From positions 1-64,000 of the forward strand of contig JANBVO010000068.1 in assembly GCA_030052745.1 (NCBI GenBank): a stretch of DNA of 64,000 nt. Direction: 5' to 3'. Of this stretch, positions 44,791 to 54,653 are shown in pieces (the stretch's first letter is position 1; each line of letters begins with the position of its first letter). The translations under genes and the position numbers were made by a program. The DNA comes from Pleurostoma richardsiae (Eukaryota > Ascomycota > Sordariomycetes > Calosphaeriales > Pleurostomataceae). The notes under the pieces are model-generated. The model saw only the letters and a list, made by a program, of their open reading frames with translations. It was not told the origin of the DNA and did not search any database.

Positions 44791-45885
44791 TCATGCATTC
44801 TCTAATTCCAGAACCCTGGGCATCTTGACATCTCCCACCCTAACCTTGCTGAGATCGGGCTCATAACCCTCCTCGACATCCGGGTAAGGCCCCATTGGGG
44901 TGATGGCTAGTGGGTTGATATCGTTGTGCGACTTGGTGTAGTTCTCCTTGATGTGCTTGAAGTCCGTGGTCTCCTTGAACCCTGGAACGTTCCAGTACAG
45001 ATTTTTCAGCCAATTGTTGATCTGGGGGTAGTCATGGCGTATAGTGCCGAGGTTGCACTTGAAGTGCTGGACGTAGACAGTGTCGAAGCGGACGATGGTC
45101 GCGTACGCACGGATGTCCAGTTCGGTCAGGTCCTTCCCCAGAATGAAGGGCCCGCCGTTGGCGAGGATCAACTTCTCAAGCTTATTAAGCGATGCAAAGA
45201 CGACCGGCACGTTCTTGTCGTAGTCCCCTTGGGTTTTTGCGAAGCCGGCCTTGTAGACCCCTGTGTTGAGGTCTCGCTGCATCCACTCTGTGACCTCGTC
45301 GATCGTGGATCGCAGGTCTTCCGGATACAGCGTCAATTTGGTCTTGTCCTCCGGGAGGATAGAGTTGAAACCCGTTTGTAGGTCCCTCAACAGCTCGGCA
45401 GATTCATTGTTGACAATGGTGTTGGTCTGAGTATCCCACAAGACAGGAACCGAATAGCGGCCCTTGTATCCGGGATCGGCCTTGAAGTAGAGCTCGTGGA
45501 GGTATTTGGAGTGGAATAGCGGATCGGGGTCTGCACCTGGGTACTCCTCCCCAGTCAAGGGAAACTGCCAACCTGGCCAGCCGTTCTCATCCCCTTTCGG
45601 ATATGGTTTCACCACCGTAACTGGGATAATGTCCTGAAGACCCTTGAGATACCGGACGAGGTTCGCACGATGTGCAAAGGGACAGAACAGGCCTTTGGGG
45701 TTTCAGTCTATGAGATTCCATCCAGAAGCCAGGCAAAGTTGGATGGAGCGCTCACCAATGTACAGCCTGTACCGGTTGATCTCGGGTTTAAATGGACCAT
45801 CCTCAGTGACCTTTCCGTGCCATGACTGATTCGTACCGGCAAGATGCTGGGCTACCGTAGACGGAGTTGGTCGTGTCGATGTCAT
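44791..45885 (-). CDS. Glutathionyl-hydroquinone reductase (xi-class GST)
   Basis: Two exons (45885-45756, 45692-44791) encode 343 residues. The N-terminal thioredoxin-like domain has LFCPFAHRANLVRYLKGL, with catalytic Cys47 in the CPxAHR motif of xi-class enzymes (Ecm4/Gto2 in yeast), then VVKPYPKGDENGWPGW, SVPVLWDTQTNTIVNNESAE and the C-terminal helical domain with LGKDLTELDIRAYATIVRFD and NWLKNLYWNVPGF. These enzymes reduce glutathionyl-hydroquinones and help detoxify quinones. An in-frame ATG at 46095 would add 70 residues; MTSTRPTPS at 45885 was chosen because homologues start about 45 residues before the Cys. The intron lies just before the active-site motif. Confidence 0.9.
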
Positions 45886-46603
45886 CGTCAGTATTGTGGT
45901 GTAGTTCAGGGCTGAAGCTAAAAGACAAAGAGCATGGAATGTTAAGCTGGGGAACATCAGATCAGGTCGGTGGCTTCGTTTCCGAGGGAGCTTGAGGCAT
46001 TTATGATTATTAATGAGGTGCAAAGGTAATAGTAATGCAGGCCAGCCCGGTAAATGAAGGCCTTCACGTGAGTTGGCTAGCACGTCACTCACCATTAAGG
46101 CTTATTTACCATGCCTTAGTTTACCTTGCCAAGTGCAGGGCCGGTCAGTGACTGGTAGGAAACATTGAAAGGTTTGGTGTAACTACTGCGTAGCCAGCGC
46201 TAACCGAATGTACTTACTGAAGAGCTCCCTCGGGGCGTCCTTGATTTCCAGGGTCTGCCAACAAAGCACCAAACCTGATGTGCATTGGGGGAAAAGCACA
46301 TCCGGCGATGGCGACATCCCATCGACGAGTCGCGCATCTTAGTTGTAGTGCTATTGTCTCATCCATTGTTGCAGGACTGTCGTTACTCTTTGTGTCTCAC
46401 GCCGGTATGACCGCATCCGTAAGTGCCACTGTTGGGGGCCTCGTGGGACGGTCTCTTTGTCTGATTAAACATATGTATATGCGAAGGGCAGCATTGACGA
46501 AGATCCATCGCTATGGAGAGCTTCCCGTTCTGAATCCTGGTTCTGTTCGGAGTAGAATCCTCGAATAAGCATTTCATTGCAGTCTGTCGCCTGTTCCGTC
46601 ACG
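45886..46603. other. Divergent intergenic region
   Basis: About 720 bp between the GST gene and an unknown plus-strand gene. A 96-codon frame at 46278-46568 carries a hydrophobic stretch but is probably not coding. The region should hold both promoters. Confidence 0.45.
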
Positions 46604-47962
46604 ATGCCTCACGTGCGGTGGGCTCGCCATCTCGAGCACTACAACATCGAACAGGAGCGAAACGTAAGAGTACGTCTTGATGAATCTCGTTGGCAGTGCC
46701 TGACTTCTCGTCTGCAGAGTGACCTTGTGCCCTTCTTGCGAAGGGAAAGGCGGTGGGAGGCAGTGGAGCGCACCGGAAGGATGATCCTCCTCGCTACTCT
46801 TGGGATCCTTAGTCTCTCTATTCTGGCGAGACTCGGAAGCATCTATCGGTCATCCCTGATAATGCCTCCCATTCCGGGGAGACAGATACATATCAACGCT
46901 TCCCAGAGTTTGGAGTTCTTCTGGAATAATTACGAAGCCGCGTTCGCAACACCACCCGAAGAAGAGGTCTTTGACGCACTTGTCTCCTTCGATATACCCA
47001 TCGCCGAAAGCCAAACACTCCTGCGGGTCACGATCGACGATGATCTAGATAAGCTCCTGACTGAACGTCTGCAAGCTCGGGATCAAGTGACGAAGATGTG
47101 GTACCTTCACACTAAACAAAGGACATCGGCCTTACAGGAGTTGGTGGAGAAAGGGCAGCTGTTCCGCGAATACATGGCCATGAGGCTTCTCGAAGATCCT
47201 AATGACAGGTACACCAAGGATCGCTTTCGAGCTTTTCAGAGCGAGGAGCATGAGCAGTACATGACTCAGAACCCCGGGCTGACCAGCAACATGACCTCTG
47301 CACCCCAGGCCCTCGGTCTGCAGGATATTCTTTCATCGCTATTCGCTTCGCACAACCGACTGCTGTTGTCCATGATAGCTATGAACCGAGCTCTCGAAAA
47401 CTTTGAGACCCAAGAAACGGAAGTGTTAAGTAGGATATGGGATGGCGCCAATTTAGAGACGCCCAATAACACGCACCTAGCGACGGCTCGTGGACGCTTT
47501 CAGTCTCTTGTACTACATTTGGGAGTTGCCGGTGACATCCTCAGTTGTGGCTTGGGAAACCGCCAACGGCCAATTACTGACTACGACAAAGCCATCGTCG
47601 GCAAGGGCATCTTCGTCGAATCTGTTGCGGATATGCTTCGCATCTGGGACGACAGGGTACAGCGGATGAAAGAAGCATTCTTAGATGGGCAAAGTGGCAG
47701 GAGGCACGATCAAGGCTTCAGACGTGCAAGAGAGTTAAAGAGATGGAAGCTCAATCGCTGCACAGGACCCGGACACTCGTCGTTGATGGTTCAGAGAGTT
47801 AGATGCTTGCTCAAGTTCCCTTCCTGGTCGGGAGATGTTGGGGCCAAGGAGACCATGTCTCTGCTGGGAAAGGTTGCAAACTCTCCTCAACAGAACCTTG
47901 GAAACCAGAGCTGCAATGACGTGTGGAGTGTATGTTGTCGTATTTTGTTGAAGTATCACTGA
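46604..47962 (+). CDS. Unrecognised protein with one membrane segment
   Basis: The frame runs from MPHVRWARHLEHYNIEQERN and encodes about 452 residues as drawn. Near residues 55-80 lies a membrane helix (RMILLATLGILSLSILARLG); the rest is largely helical and soluble, with RQIHINASQSLEFFWNNYEAAF and ILSSLFASHNRLLLSMIAMNRA. A possible 54-nt intron at 46659-46712 (GTAAGA donor, CTGCAG acceptor) is a multiple of three without stops, so its use cannot be told from frame. A second possible intron near 47934 (donor GTATGT, acceptor CCGCAG) would replace the last ten residues and end at about 48063. No family is recognised. Confidence 0.6.
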   Translation: MPHVRWARHLEHYNIEQERNVRVRLDESRWQCLTSRLQSDLVPFLRRERRWEAVERTGRMILLATLGILSLSILARLGSIYRSSLIMPPIPGRQIHINASQSLEFFWNNYEAAFATPPEEEVFDALVSFDIPIAESQTLLRVTIDDDLDKLLTERLQARDQVTKMWYLHTKQRTSALQELVEKGQLFREYMAMRLLEDPNDRYTKDRFRAFQSEEHEQYMTQNPGLTSNMTSAPQALGLQDILSSLFASHNRLLLSMIAMNRALENFETQETEVLSRIWDGANLETPNNTHLATARGRFQSLVLHLGVAGDILSCGLGNRQRPITDYDKAIVGKGIFVESVADMLRIWDDRVQRMKEAFLDGQSGRRHDQGFRRARELKRWKLNRCTGPGHSSLMVQRVRCLLKFPSWSGDVGAKETMSLLGKVANSPQQNLGNQSCNDVWSVCCRILLKYH

Positions 47963-48168
47963 GAGTGTTGTTTGAACCCGCAGAGTGTCCTGGTGCTCGC
48001 TTGCCCTCGTCTCTTGAATCTCAACGGCTCTGGGTCACGGGCAGCATCGGGTATATCTGATTAAACCTCCAAAATCCTAGAAGAAGACTCGAGGGAGGCT
48101 CGCGGTGATACTCTGCCGGCCAAAGAGCACTCTACTCGATTGTCTGGACAATATCATATGAACATATA

Positions 48169-50783
48169 CTAGACATTGTCATACATCAAGAGCTCTTCGA
48201 GGCCAAACGGGAAGAAATCAGTAGGATCATTCAAGATGCCCCTCCATGCCTGGTTTCCTGGTAGGAATGGCTGCGAGAAGCCCCATGTATCCGGGTTGAA
48301 AGATGTTGTGCCCGGTCCGGGGAATCCAGACACCGTACTCTGAATGAATGACGAATTATCCTCAGTGTTTGAATACTGCGCTCCCGGCTGACCCGCTATG
48401 GCATGATTTAGACTGGTGGTATTTGCTGGAGATGTGAGGGGTGCGGTCGCATTATTGCCTGGGACAATCGACGACTCTTTGCTCCTCTCAACAAGGTGGA
48501 CCAGATGGGTCTCCAGCTTCGACAGCTTCGCCTTGAGCGTGTCTGAACTCCCCCAAAACGAGATGAAGCGGTCGAGAGTCAATCTCAGCAGGTCCAGATT
48601 TGACTCCGCGAGTCGCTTATCGAATGCGGCCGGTCCGATGACTCTACATGCGCACTGGGCAGCAGCAGCAAACCACACCGTGTTCATGAGGAAGGGATTG
48701 ACATATCTGTGATGATCGACGGCGCTGCTTCGTATAATGCCAGCTATCTCGTCAGCCGCGCTCATGTAATTCGCCCAGTCAGAAGTCGCGGTATGACCTG
48801 GCTGGTCGATAGAAGAGTCGTTGGAGCTAGCCATCCAGGGAGCTGCCGCGCATATCTTCTGATGATGGATCATGAAGCGGCACAGTCGTGTCATGAGATA
48901 TATAGCGTACTTATCACTGTGGTACTGGCGAGGAGTGATATCGCGAGGGAAGGACCTGGTCCGGAAATCGAGAGGCTCACTTTGATATATGAGCTCAGGG
49001 GGCAGAGAAGACACTGTGCAGTACAGGCAGTTGGCCATTATACTCAGCTCTCTCGCTGTAGACTCGGCATCATTATCGACGGATTGTGGTGCAGACGATG
49101 GTGTGTAGACAACAAGCTGCGTATTACTCATGAAAGAGTTGATGACAATAAACCAGGCTCGTGGGCTGTTGTTTCCAGACTCTGAAAGGGCCTTCCATCT
49201 GAGACCTGGATCTCGAGGGAGACAGCAGCTACCATGATAGAGATCACTGAACCAGTAATGGTCATGGACGGGCAGGAAGGTTAAGTTCTGGCTCCAGTCT
49301 ATCCCAGTGGGTAGCCGACGGATCGTGCTGGCGAAGACGTCCATTTCCCAGACAGCCCACCAAGCCCTCCGCCGCTCTTCGAGGAGAGACCATTGAGTGA
49401 CGTCCGGCGTGTTACTGGCAGCGCCGTTGTGGCTTTTCTGGTCGGCGTCGATGAGATGCAGATTCATGTCGTAGGCAAGTCTGACACAGTTGCCGACGGA
49501 TCTCCAAGATTGCGACCGGACACTCCGCGTCAGCTCATAGAAGGTTGTCAGAATTAGTGTCTGAAGTAGATAGAAAGGAGGCGTCGTGTCTCCATAGTCG
49601 CGGAGTGAACGATCCAGCCTCGACACTGCGATGTCGAAGAAGTAAGAACCCGCAGGAGACTGGTCCTGTCCTGAGCCCCCAGAATTCGTTCTGAACCTCG
49701 CAGAGAATGAGAACATCGCTGCAACTAAAGCCTCTGCTTCCTCAGGGGTTCTCATGGAGGAGATCTTCGGCTCGATGCTTCCAGGCTTGAAAAGCGAGAA
49801 AGACGTCATGTTGGCGAAGTAGGAGTCCATGCTAGAAGGGTCGGATCAGAGACGTACTCCTGAGGAAGAGGTTGCAACACAAAATCGTCATGTGGGCCAG
49901 GGGAATAGTGACTCTCGAGAAAAAGAGGTGACACAGAGATGGGAAAGGTCTTTCGCAACTTACAGCGCCCGATATGCACCGTTCGATATCTTTAATCCCT
50001 CACAGACGGTCTTGATGTCCTCTTTTGAAGGGCCTTTTGGCTTATCGGGAGACGGTCCATACACTGAGGGTGACTGCGGTCGCGTCTGGGTTTCATGAGA
50101 CGGATACATGATCTGGGAAAAGGTTGGCGCTCCAGGCGGGTTGGCTCCATCGTCTTGCGCGGCTCCGGAGGCGACTGACGGTGTCTCGACGAGGCTTGAG
50201 GTCCCCGGGTCGTCGACCCGCTGCCTCGGTGACAGCGCATTGGAGTTATCGTGAATGATACCACCGGGTGCCGTTGATACACCGGATATACTTGACCGAG
50301 CGGCCGCAGTTGCCTGTAGGCTGGTGCCGGCCCTAGAATGCACTCGCCGTTTCTTGTGGGAACTACCTGTATGCGAGTTTCCTTTAAATCAGAACTGCCG
50401 AGTCTTTAGGTGACAGAGCCGCCTCTGAGAAACTCACGCACCAAGCTTGGGGCCTGGTTTCTCTGGAGAGATTGGATATTCGCATGAAGCTCCGGTCTTG
50501 ATGCACATCAAGCAGTCGGGCAAGGCGCGATTACTAGGACACCCGGGTCAGCGAGTCCCCGGCTGCCACAGTGTAGCATATGGCTATATCGCTCCGGGTG
50601 GTTCTGCGTCTATTGGAGCGAAGACACCTACCATTTCACCTTACGCCTTTCCCTGTGCGGTCAGCGATCTAGACAGGGTTTGTCTGGTACTGTATGAGCT
50701 GACCTCTTGCAACGGCGACAAGCCAGCGGAGATGAGCCAACATCTTCGCCCGCGTCCCTGTTACCTGTCTGATGGGCCGACAT
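48169..50783 (-). CDS. Zn2Cys6 fungal transcription factor
   Basis: Five exons (50783-50704, 50646-50632, 50533-50442, 50366-49964, 49831-48169) encode 750 residues. Splicing rebuilds a perfect binuclear zinc cluster, C-x2-C-x6-C-x6-C-x2-C-x6-C, at residues 22-49: ACRRCKRRKVKC, NRALPDC, LMC and IKTGASC. Exon 2 is only 15 nt and codes for its centre. A basic linker (KPGPKLGSSHKKRRV) and a Ser/Pro-rich stretch follow. From ~197 comes the fungal-specific regulatory domain: MDSYFANMTSFSLFKPGS, RSQSWRSVGNCVRLAYDMNLH and EERRRAWWAVWEMDVFAS, typical of Fungal_trans. The acceptor of intron 1 at 50647 was chosen over one 6 nt away because it gives the right cysteine spacing. It is divergent from ACR3 with a shared ~770-bp upstream region. 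Confidence 0.88.
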
Positions 50784-51553
50784 GTTGACTGGAACGAGAA
50801 GACCAAGCTGGCTTGCTGAGTGCACTTTGAACGGCCTATTTTCGCGGGGGATGAACGCACAGGTGCCGGGGAGGGTAGAGGACGAGCCGCGACTCCGCAC
50901 GCTAAGTAACAGAATCGCGGGGTGTCTCTGGGGAACTCGGAGAAGGCCGAAATTGAGCCGAGGATCGTCCCAAAGCAGGCGATGATGCATATTACAAGAT
51001 ACCATGAATGGGGACGTACGGGACAGTTCCGTACCAATGCCCAGTTTCAGAGTCAGGGAAGGCTACATTTTCTACGTTTACCTGTGACTTTCTTCCGCTC
51101 TAACGTTGAGAGGCCGCGCCACGCCAGTGCACATCCCTAACAAAGCAGTGCTGATGGCTAGCAGCTTTCAGTATTTGAAGAACAACTCGAGGCTCAGCCG
51201 CGAATGAAGCAAACGGGCGATGGCCGACGGCCATATTGGCCGTCAAATTGCCATACTAACAGGTCAGCCACGAAGCACCCTCATGCGGCGTGCTTGCTTT
51301 CCCAGTCGTGGTGGGAGTGTGTCATGCCCGTCCTCTGGTTGGTCAATGGCCGATTGCGCACCAAAAAAGCGCGGGTTCGCTCCGGTTTCCTCCCTACCAG
51401 TCGCCAACTTGGAGGCAATACCAGTAGACAGAAGCCGAGGCAAGCATTTGTGTCAGGACAGCACGCGTGACCATCATAAATACATACAGGGCCATACACC
51501 TCCTGGGCTTAAGGCAGGCGAGCATCAAGGCAAGCGTCAGACCCAGACGAAAC
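50784..51553. other. Shared promoter region of Zn2Cys6 factor and ACR3
   Basis: About 770 bp between two divergent starts. No gene was seen. Any sites for a factor that controls both genes would lie here; none can be named by eye. Confidence 0.5.
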
Positions 51554-52943
51554 ATGGCATGCAAGCCCAAATCAGAGTGCGGCGTCAATGCGCCTTTGGC
51601 TCAAGACGGCCCCGACGCTGCAGGAAAGAGCCCCAACAACATCGAGGGGCAGGATAAGACGCTCTTACCAGCGAGAGAGGAAAAGGTTTCCGCCTTCAAG
51701 GCACTCGGCTGGCTCGATCGTTTTCTAGCCGTCTGGATCCTGCTCGCCATGGTCGTCGGCATCCTGCTAGGCAACTTCGTCGCAGACGTCGGCCCGACTT
51801 TGCAGAAGGGCCAGCTTGTGGGTGTCTCTGCGCCCATCGGTATAGCTCCCTCCCTGATATCGGTGTCCGGCTTGTCTGATAGCCCCTGACTTGATGGCTG
51901 GCTGGCTGGCTGGCTGACTGACTGCGCTCATAGCCATCGGCCTCCTCGTCATGATGTACCCAATCCTCTGCAAAGTCCGCTTCGAGGCGCTACACGAGCT
52001 CTTCTGCCACCGAGGCTTGTGGAAACAAGTCGCGTTCAGCGTCTTCATGAACTGGGTCGTGGCTCCGTTCCTCATGGTAAGGAGCCCCTGAATTCAAAAG
52101 GTCGAAGTGAGAGAATTGCCATGATGACCGTTCTCTAGCTGAGTCTGGCCTGGGCATTCCTCCCTGATAAAAGCGGGCTGCGAACTGGACTTATTCTCGT
52201 TGGCCTAGGGAGGTGCATCGCCATGGTTCGTGCATCTGGTCTTCCTCCTGAATGTATGCATATCGAGGTTAATGTCACCTTTACAGGTCCTCGTCTGGAC
52301 TGGCCTGGCAGGTGGTGACAACGAATACTGCGCCGTCCTGGTTGCCTTCAATTCCACTCTGCAGATGTTGCTCTTTGCTCCACTCGCTGTCTTCTTCACT
52401 CGCGTCATGGGCAACGAATCAGGCGCCCCAGACGTCTCATACTCCGTCGTCGCTACCAGTATCGCCGTCTTTCTAGGCATTCCCCTCGGTGCCGCCATCC
52501 TGACGCGGTGTGCCTTTTACAGCACCGCCGGCTTGGCCTGGTACGAGCGCGTCTTCCTCCGCTACGTAGCGCCGTGGTCGCTCGTTGGCCTCCTTTACAC
52601 CATTCTCGTACTATTTGCGTCGCAAGGCCATCGAGTCGTACACCAGATCGTGTCGGTCGTTCGGGTAGCAGCCCCCTTGATTGTATATTTCTTCGTCATC
52701 TTCTCCGTTACGCTACTGATCACACATCGGCTTGGGTTCGGCTATGCCATCAGCACAACCCAAAGCTTCACAGCGGCCAGCAACAACTTCGAGCTAGCTA
52801 TCGCGGTCGCGGTCGCGACCTTCGGCCCGGACAGTGACCAGGCTCTAGCATCGACGGTTGGGCCGCTCATAGAGGTGCCTGTGTTGCTCGGGCTAGTGTA
52901 TCTAGTGCGCTGGATTGGGAAAAGATGGTCGTGGAAAGATTAG
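51554..52943 (+). CDS. acr3: ACR3-type arsenite efflux transporter
   Basis: Four exons (51554-51839, 51934-52076, 52139-52225, 52287-52943) encode 390 residues. It has the ten-helix BART-superfamily layout of arsenical-resistance-3 carriers, which pump As(III) out across the plasma or vacuolar membrane. Landmarks: LGWLDRFLAVWILLAMVVGI, GLLVMMYPILCKVRFEAL, VFMNWVVAPFLM, the conserved Cys in LGRCIAMVLVWTGLAGGD that ACR3 needs for transport, and FTAASNNFELAIAVAVATFG near the end. The start at 51554 (MACKPKSE) was preferred to an upstream ATG at 51467. Intron 1 holds a TGGC repeat, and intron 3 uses a GTTCGT donor. A bZIP gene converges with it, 235 bp away. Confidence 0.93.
51895..51924 (+). repeat. 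TGGC/TGAC microsatellite in ACR3 intron 1
   Basis: About five TGGC units followed by TGAC units, wholly inside the first intron, just before the acceptor at 51933. Length change here would not alter the protein but could affect splicing. Confidence 0.75.
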
Positions 52944-53178
52944 GTGGTAGCTAGCAACTTCGTAGCCAGAGTGAGCATGGTCCGTCGCGCAGGCGAATAG
53001 AAACAACATCAAAGCGATGTTGAAATGGTCGCTGACGTTGGGAGCGTTCATCAAGAGCCCGCAGCGGAACTACGGTCACACCCCAACCCACCAGCTCGTG
53101 GTCCAGTGCGAAACAGCGATGCTCATGCGGCCATGACATCTACAGGCTCCATCTAGAACGGCTGCCCAAGTCGTATAG
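52944..53178. other. Convergent gap between ACR3 and bZIP genes
   Basis: 235 bp between two stops. It holds both 3' UTRs and nothing else recognised. Confidence 0.5.
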
Positions 53179-53918
53179 TCATATAGCGTTGTCCATCAAC
53201 TGGAAAATCCTCTCGTTTCTTACAAGGCAGTCTTTCGCCCCGGCGCAGCCGAGAGTCACTAATGCCTCCGCTGCGTCCTGATGACCGCAGAACCCAGCGA
53301 TTATGTCGGCAGCGACGACACACGGTGTCTCCAGCGGCGTCATCACAAAATCTCGCTGGCCTTCCAGCATCGGCGTGGCTGGTGGAGAATCGAGTGCACC
53401 GTGTCTGCTATGGCTGGTCCCATTAAGAGGGCTGACGTCTCGGCCTGGCTCGTTCACGACGGTCTGGTTCGGTATGCATCGCTGAAGAGGAAAAGAGACA
53501 GTCTCGAGCGAATGGGACGCAAGACCTGGCATCGTGGTTACGCTTTGATCTGGTATCGAGCCTGGCGACGAGTCTTTTTGTGCAACGACAGCAACAAACG
53601 CGCCATCCGGCAAGTGTAGAAAAGCTTCGATCTCGTCCGGCGAGACGCCTCGGCCCTGAAGCAACATTCGCAGTCTCCTGTTTTCCCACCCAACCTGCTG
53701 GGCGGCGCGCTGCATCTCCAGGGACGCTTCGACGCTGCGGTGTTCGTACTCCTGCAATTGCCTGCGCATGCCGTCCACTAGCTCGCGTTGTCGGGCTCGG
53801 GAGCGTCGCTGGCTGTCGCGGTTCTGGGCCACCGAGGCGGGCGTCTTGACCTGGAGGGCAGTCAGCAGGGCCTGCCAGTGCTGTCGGTGGTAGAATGCGC
53901 GGCTACCTTACGGGGCAT
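53179..53918 (-). CDS. bZIP transcription factor with cysteine-rich tail
   Basis: Two exons (53918-53907, 53850-53179) encode 227 residues. The 12-nt first exon gives MPRK; splicing then gives VKTPASVAQNRDSQRRSRARQREL, with the basic-region NxxxQRRxRxR pattern. A heptad-like zipper follows (LVDGMRRQLQEYEHRS, then EMQRAAQQVGWENRRLRML). The middle is disordered. The C-terminal ~45 residues hold four cysteines: PCVVAADIIAGFCGHQDAAE, then LGCAGAKDCLVRNE. The layout is like AP-1-type factors such as yeast Yap8/Arr1, which senses arsenite by cysteines and switches on ACR3; here the gene converges on ACR3. That role is inferred from position and cysteines only. Confidence 0.82.
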
Positions 53919-54180
53919 GTCGGCCGGTCACTGCTGTATTGCGATGCCAGATCAGGATGAGCACGGAAAGCACACAGCAAGCTGTCCATGAGTAGTAGAG
54001 GAGCCGCCAAGAATGATCAATCACCTTGATCAACAATGATTCAGTGAAAGAGACTGACGCGTTGAGGAAGCGATTCGCTCGCGGGGAGACCAGACCAGTC
54101 AACATAAGTGGGTGACAGCGGAAAAAAGAATTTTACCCACTCAAGCTTCGTATGGGACGATGGATCGTAGGCCAGAATTG

Positions 54181-54197
54181 AAAAAAAAAAAAAAAAA
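54181..54197 (-). terminator. Pol III terminator (T17) of the tRNA gene
   Basis: An unbroken run of 17 A on the plus strand is T17 on the tRNA strand, starting seven bases after the tRNA 3' end. Pol III stops at runs of four or more T, so this is an unusually long terminator. Confidence 0.85.
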
Positions 54198-54203
54198 CCA
54201 TTC

Positions 54204-54299
54204 TGGTCCTACTGAGGCTTGAACTCAGAACCTTCGCATTACTCGATAGCCCGAGCTGAACTATTAGTACGACGCGCTAACCAATTGCGCCATAAGACC
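54204..54299 (-). tRNA. tRNA-Ile (anticodon AAU) with intron
   Basis: The minus strand folds as a full cloverleaf: acceptor stem GGTCTTA with TAGGACC, D-stem GCGC/GCGC, anticodon stem TCGTA with TGCGA, and T-arm CTGAG-TTCAAGC-CTCAG with discriminator A. The loop reads C-T-A-A-T-A, so the anticodon is AAU (isoleucine, codons AUU/AUC after A-to-I editing). A 22-nt intron (about 54240-54261) lies one base after the anticodon, its standard place. A-box and B-box are inside. A T-run terminator follows. Confidence 0.92.
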
Positions 54300-54653
54300 C
54301 TGGATTGATCTGATTGGCTGATTGCAATCCAGATCCTCATGGACAAGTATACCTAGTCGTCCGAGACTGAAGGTCCATATTGTATATTTGTATCAAACGA
54401 CGGCTAGACTTTTCCAAAGCGTTTCAATCTTGCAGGCTGTTCGGTCAGCAGTCAGGTCCTTATCATTTGAGTCAAAAGTATAAAAGTCTAGGAAACCCGT
54501 CCAGAAAGGAGGATGTCGTCGTTCAACGAACACAAACTCTATATTAAAGGAAGCTACAGAGAGGCAGCTCGAAGCGATTCATAACTCGGCCAGGCGTGGC
54601 GCCAGGCGTGGATCCCCGGAACCTTCCCCTGAGCATTCTATGGTGAGCTCTGT
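54300..54653. other. Intergenic between tRNA-Ile and monooxygenase
   Basis: About 350 bp with no gene seen. It includes the tRNA 5' flank and the 3' flank of the FAD monooxygenase. Confidence 0.5.
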
